Source: Streptoverticillium olivoreticuli subsp. olivoreticuli
Lineage (GTDB): Bacteria > Actinomycetota > Actinomycetes > Streptomycetales > Streptomycetaceae
NCBI RefSeq assembly: GCF_003391135.1
Contig: NZ_CP031455.1
Location: forward strand, 3,503,001-3,567,000
DNA: 64,000 nucleotides
Direction: 5' to 3'
The notes beneath the pieces were generated by a model, which worked only from the letters and a program-made list of their open reading frames with translations, had not been told where the DNA came from and did no database searches. Positions 57,322 through 64,000 of the stretch are shown one piece after another. The first letter of the stretch is position 1. Each line of letters opens with the position of its first letter. The position numbers and the translations under genes were made by a program.

Positions 57322-58281
57322 ATGCCGCGTCGGACCGCAGGGTTCACGGTGTCCGGCGATCTTGTGCCCGAAGAGGTGGCCTACCTGCGCGAGGCAGCCT
57401 GCCGGCTGCTGGCTGGGGAGCGAAAGGCGGACGTCACCCGCTGGGTGAATGCCGAGGGGCATCGCACCACGCTGGGGAACCCTTGGCGCGAAGAAGTCCT
57501 GTGGCGGGCCCTGCTGCGCCCGGTCATGGCCGGGCTCGACTCCGACGGGCAGCCCATCGACGGGGCCCCGATCGTCATCACCCCGGAGGAGCAGCAGCAG
57601 CTGAGGGAGCTGTTCCCGGGCCGGTCTGAGCCAGTGGAGAACCGTGAGTACCCGCTGGGGGGCACGGCTGTCTGCGGGAAGTGCACGTGGGAGCTGGCCC
57701 CGTCGTGGGCCGCCGGCAAGCCGGTCTACCGCTGTCCGCCGAAGAGCCAGGTCGATTCCCTTGACCTGCCGACGGCAGAAGAGGGAGCCGCTTACAGCGG
57801 GCCCTGCGGCACGATCAGCATGAACGCGCCCATGCTTGAGGGTGCCGTCGCGGAGCATGTGCTGGCCGAGCTTCTTCGGTCTGGTGCCCGGGAGAGACTG
57901 GAGTCCCTGCGCGCTGACGTGGAGGCTGAGGTCGGGCGCCTGAAGAAGGGCATCCAGCAGATCGAGTCGCGGATCAAGCGGCTGGACGCGATGGCCCGGA
58001 CTCCGATGTCCGATGAGGCGTGTGAAGGGATCGCGGCGGCGCTGAAGGCGACCCGCAAGGAGGCCCGTGACGCTCGTACGCGTCTGCGGTTCCTGGAACA
58101 GATCACCGCAGCGGCGTTGCCGTCCGGCGACGTGGACGATCTGATCGCCTGGTGGAAGAGGGCGCCGACGGCTTCGAAGCGCGCGTTGACGTTGCTGGAG
58201 ATCGAGAAGGTGCGAGTGCGGCCGGGCCGTCGTGGGCGGAACCCCGATCCGCACGAGCGGATCACTATCGAGTGGCGCTGA
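57322..58281 (+). CDS. Large-serine-recombinase-like protein lacking the catalytic domain
   Basis: A 319-residue protein that starts directly in the recombinase domain (VPEEVAYLREAACRLLAGER; VTRWVNAEGHRTTLGNPW; LWRALLRPVMAGL). It continues with a zinc-ribbon (AVCGKCTWELA ... YRCPPKSQ ... GPCGTISM) and a coiled coil (DVEAEVGRLKKGIQQIESRI). The N-terminal resolvase domain with the nucleophile Ser is absent, and no trace of it lies upstream. ATG 57322 has GGAG 7 nt before it. It may be a DNA-binding accessory factor or a decayed integrase. Confidence 0.8.
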   Translation: MPRRTAGFTVSGDLVPEEVAYLREAACRLLAGERKADVTRWVNAEGHRTTLGNPWREEVLWRALLRPVMAGLDSDGQPIDGAPIVITPEEQQQLRELFPGRSEPVENREYPLGGTAVCGKCTWELAPSWAAGKPVYRCPPKSQVDSLDLPTAEEGAAYSGPCGTISMNAPMLEGAVAEHVLAELLRSGARERLESLRADVEAEVGRLKKGIQQIESRIKRLDAMARTPMSDEACEGIAAALKATRKEARDARTRLRFLEQITAAALPSGDVDDLIAWWKRAPTASKRALTLLEIEKVRVRPGRRGRNPDPHERITIEWR

Positions 58282-58359
58282 GCGACGTCGGCCAAGTGGC
58301 CGGTGTGCGGCCCGGTGTTCGTCTGTGACGAGCGCCGGGCCGCTGCCGTGTGGCGGGGC

Positions 58360-59214
58360 TCACCCGTTGGTGAGCGCGGTGTTCTCCAGGGGCGGGGCGC
58401 CAAGGACGTGGACGCGCTGGAGGTGGCGCGGCGAGCGGCTAGTGAAGGCTTCGCGGCCGTGGAGGAGGGTGTAGTTGTCGGCGATCACCACGTCGCCGGT
58501 CTGCCAGGTGTGGGCGTACAGGTGGCGCGGGTCGTAGAGCGCGTCGTTGAGGGTCCGGTGGAATTCCGGCAGCTGCTCAACGGGGACGCCGGTGAACTCC
58601 AGATCCGGGCGGTTGAGGAAGTCCTCGCCCACCGGGGGCTCGTTGTAGCGGATGATCGGGAAGCCGTCGGGGTGGGTGGTGACGATGGGCGAGACGCATG
58701 CGCCTGCCCAGTCGGAGGCGACGCGGCGGTAGCTGCCGGTGACCTTCTCCCACAGTTCGCGGTGGGCGGGGTCGGCGTCGCGGAGGACGGCTTCGGTCTG
58801 GGTGAAGGTGGTGCGGCCGCCGTTGCCGGCGCCGGGGGCGCTGGCGCAGTGGAAGATCTGGAACTCGGCTATCTGCTCCCGGTACATGCTGTCCCAGTGC
58901 ATGGGCACGTAGCGGTGGTCGAAGATGTGGTCGTCGGGGTTGTCGTGCTCGACCAGTTCGAGGACGGCCCCGTAGGGCCACATGGCGATCTCGCCCCACT
59001 GGGCGCTGTAGGTGGTGAGGTCTTCGGCGTTGGGGAAGCCGGTGAAGCCGCGCAGGAGCAGCAGGTGGTGCTCGCGGGCGAGTTCGCGCAGGCGGGCGAC
59101 GGGCAGGTCCGTGACCGGGGTGCCGGGGTGCGCGGCGTCGACGCGGACGCCGAAGGGGGTGATGGGCGTGACGGTGTGGCCAGCGATCTGGGCGGTGTCG
59201 GTGATCGTGTCCAT
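58360..59214 (-). CDS. Fe(II)/2-oxoglutarate-dependent dioxygenase, TauD/TfdA family
   Basis: A 284-residue non-heme iron enzyme. The iron triad is His and Asp of VPMHWDSMYREQ (about residue 110) and the distal His of YTLLHGREAF, with the 2-oxoglutarate Arg in RHLQRVHVLG. LLLLRGFTGFPN and GGRTTFTQTEAVL are typical. The stretch around the HxD resembles PvcB-like members that act on isocyanide-type amino-acid products, a weak inference. GAGGAA ribosome site. First of the minus-strand cargo downstream of the IclR gene. Confidence 0.88.
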   Translation of the reverse strand: MDTITDTAQIAGHTVTPITPFGVRVDAAHPGTPVTDLPVARLRELAREHHLLLLRGFTGFPNAEDLTTYSAQWGEIAMWPYGAVLELVEHDNPDDHIFDHRYVPMHWDSMYREQIAEFQIFHCASAPGAGNGGRTTFTQTEAVLRDADPAHRELWEKVTGSYRRVASDWAGACVSPIVTTHPDGFPIIRYNEPPVGEDFLNRPDLEFTGVPVEQLPEFHRTLNDALYDPRHLYAHTWQTGDVVIADNYTLLHGREAFTSRSPRHLQRVHVLGAPPLENTALTNG

Positions 59215-59322
59215 GTGGGGATTCCTCGGGGCGTCGGCCGTGGTGCGGCGGTACGGGGGCATGGCTGTTCGACCGCTCGCGGGTGGCGGTGCGCGGGCGG
59301 CTGCGTCCGGTGGGGCCGGGGG

Positions 59323-60108
59323 TTAGGTCAGGGCGAGCAGGTTGGTGAGCTGCCGGGCTGTCTTGAGGGTGGCGTCAACCAGCAGGCCAGGGTCTTGGGG
59401 CTCGCGCGTGGAGGGCACCATGACGGCGACGGCGCCTTGGATGGTGTCGCCCCACATGACGGGGGCGGCGATGGTGTCCCAGCCGGTGACGGCTTCCTGC
59501 CGGCCGACGGCGTAGCCGCAGGCACGGACCTCTTCGAGGGACTCCAGGAGTTGCTGGTTATCTGCGATCACGCCGGGGCCGACACCGTCGGGCACGGGCT
59601 CGGCGAGGACCTTGACGACGATCGAGGCAGGCATGTAGGCGAGGATCGCTCGGCCAGCGGCTCCGGTGCGCAGGGAACGGATGATCGAGATCGTTTCCAG
59701 GGGATCAAGATCGAGGTCATCCGGGTCGAAGTCGCCGATCACGGAGTCGATCAGGAGCTTCTTGGAGCCGACGGCGATGTAGTAGCCGACGGGGCCGTCT
59801 GCGGTGCGGTGCAGTTCCTCGAGGGCGGCGTTGGCGGCTTCGGGGTCGACGGGGGTGCGGGCGAGGGCGCGCATGCCAAGGCGGGCCGATCCTGCTCCCA
59901 GGCGGTAGCGTCCGCGGCCGACTCGTTCGAAACTCTCGTCAAACAGTCCGGCTTTAAGGACGCGGTAGACGGTCGCGGGGTCAAGGCCAGTGGCCTCGGC
60001 GATCTCTGTTGGGCCGAGGACGTCACGCTCCAGCGCGACGAATGCCGCTTGCACGCGGAAGGCACGCTGCTGGCTGGTGTCCTTGCTGTCCTTGCTGCTA
60101 GCGGTCAC
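59323..60108 (-). CDS. IclR-family transcriptional regulator
   Basis: A 261-residue regulator. The winged helix is QRAFRVQAAFVALERDVLGP, then TEIAEATGLDPATVYRVLKA. The IclR effector domain is GYYIAVGSKKLLIDSVIGDF ... LRTGAAGRAILAYM ... VTGWDTIAAPVMWGDTIQGA. It lies between the dioxygenase and quinone oxidoreductase genes on the same strand and probably controls one or both. Confidence 0.9.
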   Translation of the reverse strand: MTASSKDSKDTSQQRAFRVQAAFVALERDVLGPTEIAEATGLDPATVYRVLKAGLFDESFERVGRGRYRLGAGSARLGMRALARTPVDPEAANAALEELHRTADGPVGYYIAVGSKKLLIDSVIGDFDPDDLDLDPLETISIIRSLRTGAAGRAILAYMPASIVVKVLAEPVPDGVGPGVIADNQQLLESLEEVRACGYAVGRQEAVTGWDTIAAPVMWGDTIQGAVAVMVPSTREPQDPGLLVDATLKTARQLTNLLALT

Positions 60109-60185
60109 GCCGTCGGCCCCTCAATGGAATACGTGCGCTGCGCATCCCCCCGGGCACAGTGAGTCTTGCTGGATTTGAAGCGGCA

Positions 60186-60245
60186 CCTCTCCGACCCCCT
60201 AGTCAAGGAGAGGCAAAGCCGAAGGATCGAGAATACTACTCTCGA
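60186..60245. promoter_or_regulatory. Two inverted repeats between the quinone oxidoreductase and IclR genes
   Basis: CCTCTCC (60186-60192) pairs with GGAGAGG (60207-60213), and TCGAGA (60227-60232) pairs with TCTCGA (60240-60245) over 7 nt. In the minus direction they follow the oxidoreductase stop and precede the iclR start by about 80-140 nt, so they may be terminator and operator respectively. Confidence 0.45.
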
Positions 60246-60255
60246 ATGTTGATCA

Positions 60256-61239
60256 TTACCCGTGCCATCCCCATACGGCGGCACGGTCGTAAAGGCCCGC
60301 GGGTTCAAGGAGGGCTTTACCGGAGAGACCGAGAGCGATGGCCTCATGCGCATCCCGCACGAAGGACTCATTCTCCATGGGGTACGTGCAGGTGTCAGGC
60401 GTCTTGAGAGCACCTATCGCCGTGATCGAGAAAAGGGCGTTCATGCTGTTACGCAAGGCGTAGCGGTTGCTGTAGTAGTCGGGCAGCCAAAATCCCGAGA
60501 TCGTTTTGGACCCGTAGATGAGGCTGCCCTGGGGGATGCCATGGCCAGGGGTACAGCCGAAGAGAGCCATGCGCCCGCGGGGGGTCAGGGCTTCCACGGT
60601 GGCGGCCAACATCTTTCCACCCATCATCTCCAGGGCGGCGTCCACGCGACCTCCGGCCGCATCCATGATGCGCTCGGCGAGATCGTCGGCGTCAGAGGTG
60701 TCCAGCACGGCGTCGGGGCCGTAGCTTCGGGCGGTGGCGACGGCCATCGGCCCCCTGGCCATGGCGATGACCTTGACTCCGTGGCGCTTGGCGAGCTGGA
60801 CAGCGAGGCTGCCGAGGCTGCCAGCCGCTGCGGGGATGAGGACGGTTTCGCCTTCCTGGATGGCCAGGCTGGTGTGGAGGAGGTGCCAGGCGGACTGGCC
60901 GGCGAGGAGAAGGGCGCAGGCTTGTTCGTCGCTGATCTCGTCCGGGATTTCCCAGGCCAGCCCGCGCTGGACGAGGGCCTTCTCGGCGTAGGCGCCACTA
61001 TCGGTGAGGGCCGCGATTCGGCGGCCGTCCTGGGTGGTGCCGACGAGTTCTCGGCCCGGGATGAAGGGGAACGAGACGGGCGCAACGTAGTTGTCTTCCC
61101 GCATGCGGACGTCGGCGAAGTTAACGCCTGCGTACTTCACTGTAACGAGATCATGATCTCGCTTGGGCTCGGGGTCGGCGACCTCTTCCAGCCGGAGGAC
61201 CTCCGGTCCGCCGGGCTCGTGCACCACGACCGCTCGCAT
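60256..61239 (-). CDS. NAD(P)H:quinone oxidoreductase, zinc-free MDR family
   Basis: A 327-residue enzyme: MRAVVVHEPGGPEVLRLEEV, GVNFADVRMREDNY, FPFIPGRELVGTT, Rossmann motif LIPAAAGSLGSLAVQLAKRHG and DAALEMMGGKMLAATVEAL. No zinc ligands. ATG 61239 is chosen because GAAGG lies 6 nt upstream; ATG 61245 would overlap that site. Part of the cargo of the integrated element. Confidence 0.9.
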   Translation of the reverse strand: MRAVVVHEPGGPEVLRLEEVADPEPKRDHDLVTVKYAGVNFADVRMREDNYVAPVSFPFIPGRELVGTTQDGRRIAALTDSGAYAEKALVQRGLAWEIPDEISDEQACALLLAGQSAWHLLHTSLAIQEGETVLIPAAAGSLGSLAVQLAKRHGVKVIAMARGPMAVATARSYGPDAVLDTSDADDLAERIMDAAGGRVDAALEMMGGKMLAATVEALTPRGRMALFGCTPGHGIPQGSLIYGSKTISGFWLPDYYSNRYALRNSMNALFSITAIGALKTPDTCTYPMENESFVRDAHEAIALGLSGKALLEPAGLYDRAAVWGWHG

Positions 61240-61258
61240 GCTCATCCTTCACGTTGCT

Positions 61259-61277
61259 GTTCTGACTACAACAGAAC
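61259..61277. promoter_or_regulatory. Inverted repeat upstream of the quinone oxidoreductase
   Basis: GTTCTG, ACTACAA, CAGAAC: 6-bp arms with a 7-nt spacer, 20 nt before the start. Same arm and spacer lengths as TCGAGA-ATACTAC-TCTCGA before iclR, so both may bind the IclR protein. The rest of the gap to 61518 shows nothing certain. Confidence 0.4.
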
Positions 61278-61518
61278 CCTAAGCTGGCCTTGAGGCTCTC
61301 TTGACCGGTTTTTTACGTGGTGAAAAAGCGGGTCTAGATCATCCAAGGAGAGCGAGGGGAGCTTTTCGTCAGGCAAAAAATGGCGAGTGCATCTAGTTCG
61401 GCCTGGATAGGGTGATCAGGCGTCACCGTGGGGTTTCCGGGCTGGGCTTGGTGCCCGTGGTGCGCATGAGCACGATCTGGGGGCGCGTGTGCGGCCTCGG
61501 CTGAACTGGAGTGGCCAC

Positions 61519-61839
61519 GTGATCGACAGGCAGCGCATCCTTGCGCTCGCGCAGCAGTCCCGTCCCCGGGCGGAAGCCCGCGAGCTCGCCGTCGATCAGC
61601 TCCTTGCCTTGACCCTCCTGCGCACCGAGAACGCTCCGCTGGCGCGGCCGATCGCGTGGAGCGCCGCATTGTGCGACTCACTCGGTGAGGAGCGCCCGCC
61701 CACGCAGGAGAGAGCGGCGCAGGTGTGCGCCACCTGCCCCATCTCGGAGCCGTGCCGTACGGCCGTGACCATAGGAATGCCGGAGTCGGCGCGGGCTTGG
61801 CGGGAACGTCTGAGTGGGGGGCTGTCGCTTACTGCGTGA
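61519..61839 (+). CDS. WhiB-like (Wbl) iron-sulfur protein
   Basis: A 106-residue protein. Four Cys in Wbl spacing: W-S-A-A-L-C (residue 52), then CATCPISEPC (residues 70, 73, 79), i.e. C-x17-C-x2-C-x5-C. The usual G-V/I-W-G-G turn is replaced by ARAWRERLSGG. It likely holds a [4Fe-4S] cluster and acts on sigma-factor region 4 as other Wbl proteins do. GTG 61519 has GGAG 8 nt upstream. Wbl genes are frequent on actinobacterial plasmids and phages. Confidence 0.82.
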   Translation: MIDRQRILALAQQSRPRAEARELAVDQLLALTLLRTENAPLARPIAWSAALCDSLGEERPPTQERAAQVCATCPISEPCRTAVTIGMPESARAWRERLSGGLSLTA

Positions 61840-61977
61840 CGGGTGGCGAGGCGGTGGGTGCCGGGGCTTCTCGGCGTCCGCCGCCTTTCGCGTGTGCGGG
61901 GCGGCACCGCCCGCCAGCGGCAAGGGCGCAGGCGCCTTGACCTGCTGTTTTGTGTTGCCGAGGTCACTTCCGGGGAG

Positions 61978-62052
61978 TTGGCCCCCGCCTCAAGAGGTAC
62001 TAGAATATTGGTATCAGGAAGAGAGGGGAACCTCTTCCGAAATCACCTCTTG
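61978..62052 (+). promoter_or_regulatory. parB promoter and structured leader
   Basis: TTGGCC (61978) and TAGAAT (62001) are spaced 17 bp. Nested inverted repeats follow: CAAGAGGT (61991-61998) with ACCTCTTG (62045-62052), and inside them GGAAGAG (62017-62023) with CTCTTCC (62032-62038). The outer right arm touches the ribosome site TTGGAGA. It could be an operator, a centromere-like site or a translational switch. Confidence 0.6.
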
Positions 62053-62061
62053 GAGACCCCC

Positions 62062-63024
62062 ATGGCCACCGTGCGCACCCTCAAGATCGCCCAGGTTCAC
62101 CGCAACCCGAACCAGCCCCGTGAGCACTTCGACCAGGTGGCCCTGGAGGAACTGAAGAACTCGATCCTCAAGTACGGGCTGCTGCAGGACATCGTGGTCC
62201 GCCCGGACAACGAGCGTGGCGGCTACGAGATCGTCGCCGGTGAGCGCCGCTACCGGGCGCACGTGCTCGCGGGGAAGAAGACGATCCGCGCGAAGATCCT
62301 CAGCGTCGCTGGCGAGCTCGACCAGTTCAAGGCGTCCATGTCGGAGAACATCAACCGTGAGGACATGACGCCCTTCGAGGAGGCCCGCGGGTTCCAGCGC
62401 ATCCTGGACGAGGAGGAGGGCGCCACGGTCGAGAGCGTCGCCGCGGACTTCTCCAAGTCGGTCCAGTACGTCAACATGCGCCTGGCCCTGCTCGACCTTC
62501 ACCCCGACGTGGCGCAGGTCGTCCAGGACGGCCACATCGGTCTCCTGGCCGGTGTGAAGATCGCGGCCCTCAACGCCGCGAACCAGCGGGCGGTCCTGGG
62601 GAAGTTCGCGCGCGGCGAGTTCGCTGGCGACAACTCGATCATCCACTTCGCCTACGCCATGCGCCAGCAGCAGGAGCAGCCCGCACTGCTGGAGGCCGAA
62701 GAGCTGACCGAGGAGCAGCGCACCGAGCGCCTCACCGCGCAGAAGCGCACCCGCAACGCTCTCGACCGCATCGAGCAGGTTCGCGCCCTGCTGGACGACA
62801 TCGCACGCACCGACCCCATGAAGCTCGCCGAGGCCCTCACCGGTGGCGTCCAGTCGCGCCTCGACCAGCTCGACCGCGTCGCCGACTCCCTGTCGAAGGC
62901 CCGTTTCCAGATGCGTCAGGCCAAGGCCCACGCCGACGCCGCCCAGGTCGTCACCGTCAACCCGGCCGCCGAGTCCGACACCGCTACGGCGGACGACGAG
63001 GCGCGCGAACTCGTCGCTGCCTGA
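62062..63024 (+). CDS. parB: ParB/Spo0J-family partition protein
   Basis: A 320-residue protein. The ParB N-terminal CTPase fold is IAQVHRNPNQPREHFDQVAL, with GLLQDIVVRPD, YEIVAGERRYRAHVLAG and the arginine-rich-like SENINREDMTPFEEARGF (in pieces). The HTH is VESVAADFSKSVQYVNMRLALL. The C-terminal part has a long charged helix (QKRTRNALDRIEQVRALLDD) and an acidic tail. No parA is adjacent, so it may be a solo ParB-like regulator or stability protein of the element. Confidence 0.88.
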   Translation: MATVRTLKIAQVHRNPNQPREHFDQVALEELKNSILKYGLLQDIVVRPDNERGGYEIVAGERRYRAHVLAGKKTIRAKILSVAGELDQFKASMSENINREDMTPFEEARGFQRILDEEEGATVESVAADFSKSVQYVNMRLALLDLHPDVAQVVQDGHIGLLAGVKIAALNAANQRAVLGKFARGEFAGDNSIIHFAYAMRQQQEQPALLEAEELTEEQRTERLTAQKRTRNALDRIEQVRALLDDIARTDPMKLAEALTGGVQSRLDQLDRVADSLSKARFQMRQAKAHADAAQVVTVNPAAESDTATADDEARELVAA

Positions 63025-63087
63025 CCAAGCCCCGGCGGCCCCGCCCAGGGGCCGCCCCTCCCTTCACCACCACACGAGAGGTTCACC

Positions 63088-63474
63088 ATGCCCAACTGGG
63101 ACTTCGTCATCACCGGCCCCACCCACGCCGAGCTGGTCGCCGACGGCGATCTCGTCGAGATCCCGTGGATGGTCTCCAACCCTGTGGGCCTGAAGCTGCC
63201 CGTCGTCTTCACCCGCCCCGCCTGGGACGCGGTCATGGGCGGGCTCGGCGAGGACCGGTGGCCCGAGATGCCCGACGCCCTCGCCGTGCCCTTTCTCACC
63301 GAGCGCGCCAACCGCACCCTCAGCGCAGCCGTGCAGGCCGTTGCCTCGGGCCCCGGCAGACAGCGCCGTGTCGCCTTCGACGCCCCGCTGTCCGGCGTGA
63401 CCCTCCACCTCCGCATCAACCTCGACGACGACGGCGAACCGCTCTTCACCGTCCTCACGCCGACCGAGAGCTAA
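63088..63474 (+). CDS. DUF6573-like small protein of mobile elements
   Basis: A 128-residue protein (HAELVADGDLVEIPWMVSNP, LPVVFTRPAWDAVMGG, GVTLHLRINLDDDGEPLF). The pattern 'xADGxLVxxxxxxxxxGxxxPVxxTRxxW' recalls DUF6573 proteins of plasmids and integrative elements. GAGAGG ribosome site. It follows parB by 63 nt and is probably in the same operon. Confidence 0.65.
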   Translation: MPNWDFVITGPTHAELVADGDLVEIPWMVSNPVGLKLPVVFTRPAWDAVMGGLGEDRWPEMPDALAVPFLTERANRTLSAAVQAVASGPGRQRRVAFDAPLSGVTLHLRINLDDDGEPLFTVLTPTES

Positions 63475-63531
63475 CCCGCCCGAAGCCGACCGTGCGGCCG
63501 TCACCTACGGCCGCGCCCAAAGGAGTCGTCC

Positions 63532-63909
63532 ATGAACATCACCACCCCCGGCGGGCTCCGCACCGGCCCGGCCGGCGGCTGCTCCGACAGCCTCTGCTGG
63601 AACGCCGCCACCCGCGTCCTGGTCCACCTGGCCAACCCGCTCGTGCCGGGGTCGCAGGACGTACAGCTGGGCGCCTACTGCCTGCGCTGCATGAACAAGC
63701 AGATCGCGCCCGCGGAACAGGTCGCGCGGATGGATGAAAGGGCCATTCTCTTCAACGACTCCAACCCGCCTCTCCTGTTGCCCGACGACCACTGGGTGGC
63801 TCGCGAGTTCACGGACGAGGAGGCAGCCGAGATGGCCGCGATCCACTGCGGCGAGCTGCTGTGCACGTACGTGGGCCCCGGCAAGTGGGAGTGGAGGCGG
63901 AAAGCGTGA
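63532..63909 (+). CDS. Hypothetical protein of the integrated element
   Basis: A 125-residue protein with several Cys (GGCSDSLCWNAATRVL; YCLRCMNKQIAPAEQ; IHCGELLCTYVG). The CxxC pair in YCLRCM and the earlier CSDSLC suggest a possible metal-binding site. AAAGGAG ribosome site. Its stop overlaps the next start (GTGA). Not recognised. Confidence 0.7.
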   Translation: MNITTPGGLRTGPAGGCSDSLCWNAATRVLVHLANPLVPGSQDVQLGAYCLRCMNKQIAPAEQVARMDERAILFNDSNPPLLLPDDHWVAREFTDEEAAEMAAIHCGELLCTYVGPGKWEWRRKA

Positions 63910-64000
63910 CCCAGCTGCCGGAGGACACTTCCCCCGCCCAACCGGACTGGACATCGATGGGCCGGGCCGCGTTCGACACCGAGGCCCCCAACGAACCGCC
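63906..64000 (+). CDS. 5' end of a further hypothetical gene, cut by the window edge
   Basis: GTG 63906 overlaps the preceding stop by 4 nt and opens MTQLPEDTSPAQPDWTSMGR, still open at the last base. Too short to classify. Confidence 0.55.
   Translation, partial: MTQLPEDTSPAQPDWTSMGRAAFDTEAPNEP

Larger units (their letters stand above)
56421..64000. mobile_element. Left part of an element integrated at tRNA-Met, running past the window
   Basis: Bounded on the left by the tRNA-Met remnant. Supporting content: phased direct repeats next to the att site, a lower-GC non-coding stretch, a recombinase-domain gene, a WhiB-like gene, ParB and small plasmid-type genes (DUF6573-like), plus a metabolic cargo. 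The tyrosine integrase, replication genes and intact tRNA-Met expected at the other end are not in the window. Integrative plasmid/AICE or phage-like origin cannot be told apart. Confidence 0.75.

Noticed and set aside
57322..58281. Calling this the integrase of the element
   Set aside because: It lacks the serine catalytic domain, and integration into a tRNA 3' half with a 45-bp identity points to a tyrosine integrase outside the window.

Overview
The window is a stretch of a very GC-rich actinobacterial chromosome, almost certainly Streptomyces. The reasons are the strong third-position G/C bias, frequent GTG starts, the housekeeping order fasR-fabD-fabH-acpP-fabF a short distance after aceE, and families typical of the genus: paired histidine kinase/LuxR regulators, a SARP regulator, XRE-DUF5753/DUF397/DUF6879 clusters, WhiB-like proteins and DUF3145. 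All identifications are by eye from protein motifs; no database search was run.

Region 1 (1-29,050) is mostly core chromosome. It opens inside aceE (pyruvate dehydrogenase E1). Then come a secreted inhibitor-like protein, a drug efflux pump with a divergent TetR regulator, a DUF1023 hydrolase, a DUF4429 protein and a two-component system. Next are an aldo/keto reductase with its MerR regulator (a textbook 19-bp-spacer MerR promoter), a serine hydrolase and a pirin. The type II fatty acid synthase operon with its activator FasR follows. After it lie an oxidoreductase, DUF3145, a GDSL lipoprotein, a GH3 glycosidase, a TetR/rhomboid-like pair with a perfect 17-bp operator, a second serine hydrolase, a C15-peptidase-like protein whose catalytic Cys is Ser, and MgtC.

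Region 2 (29,050-36,700) is an accessory island of regulators and small proteins. It has an anti-sigma-type ATPase, two XRE-DUF5753 regulators, DUF397 and DUF6879 proteins, a frameshifted small gene, and C-terminal scraps of a DUF6879 gene and of a membrane-protein gene. Intact relatives of both scraps lie a few kb away, so the block looks recombinogenic.

Region 3 (36,700-56,420) returns to chromosomal genes. It contains an ECF41 sigma factor with a matching target promoter in front of a carboxymuconolactone decarboxylase, an isochorismatase-like protein, a MarR-oxidoreductase-Ohr group, a second kinase/regulator pair, and a SARP-NB-ARC regulator behind 17-bp tandem repeats. A class F sortase, OsmC, a phosphatase and a thioredoxin follow. 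A DUF4956-VTC (polyphosphate polymerase) operon sits behind four consecutive 11-bp PHO-box units. A lipoprotein nuclease, an IS200/IS605-type element with a broken tnpA and an intact tnpB, and a sigma factor/CU044_5270 pair close the region.

Region 4 (56,421-64,000, continuing past the window) looks like an integrated mobile element. At 56,421-56,465 lies the 3' half of a tRNA-Met(CAT) gene with no 5' half, the footprint of integration into a tRNA. Beyond it are evenly phased direct repeats, a recombinase-domain protein without a catalytic domain, a cargo set (Fe/2-oxoglutarate dioxygenase, IclR regulator, quinone oxidoreductase), a WhiB-like protein, ParB with a structured leader, and small plasmid-type genes. 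The integrase and the restored tRNA should lie to the right of the window.

Recurring signals are leaderless promoters (TANNNT, then 6-7 nt, then the start codon) and a dispersed modular hairpin repeat carrying GCCGGACGGGCTG between genes.
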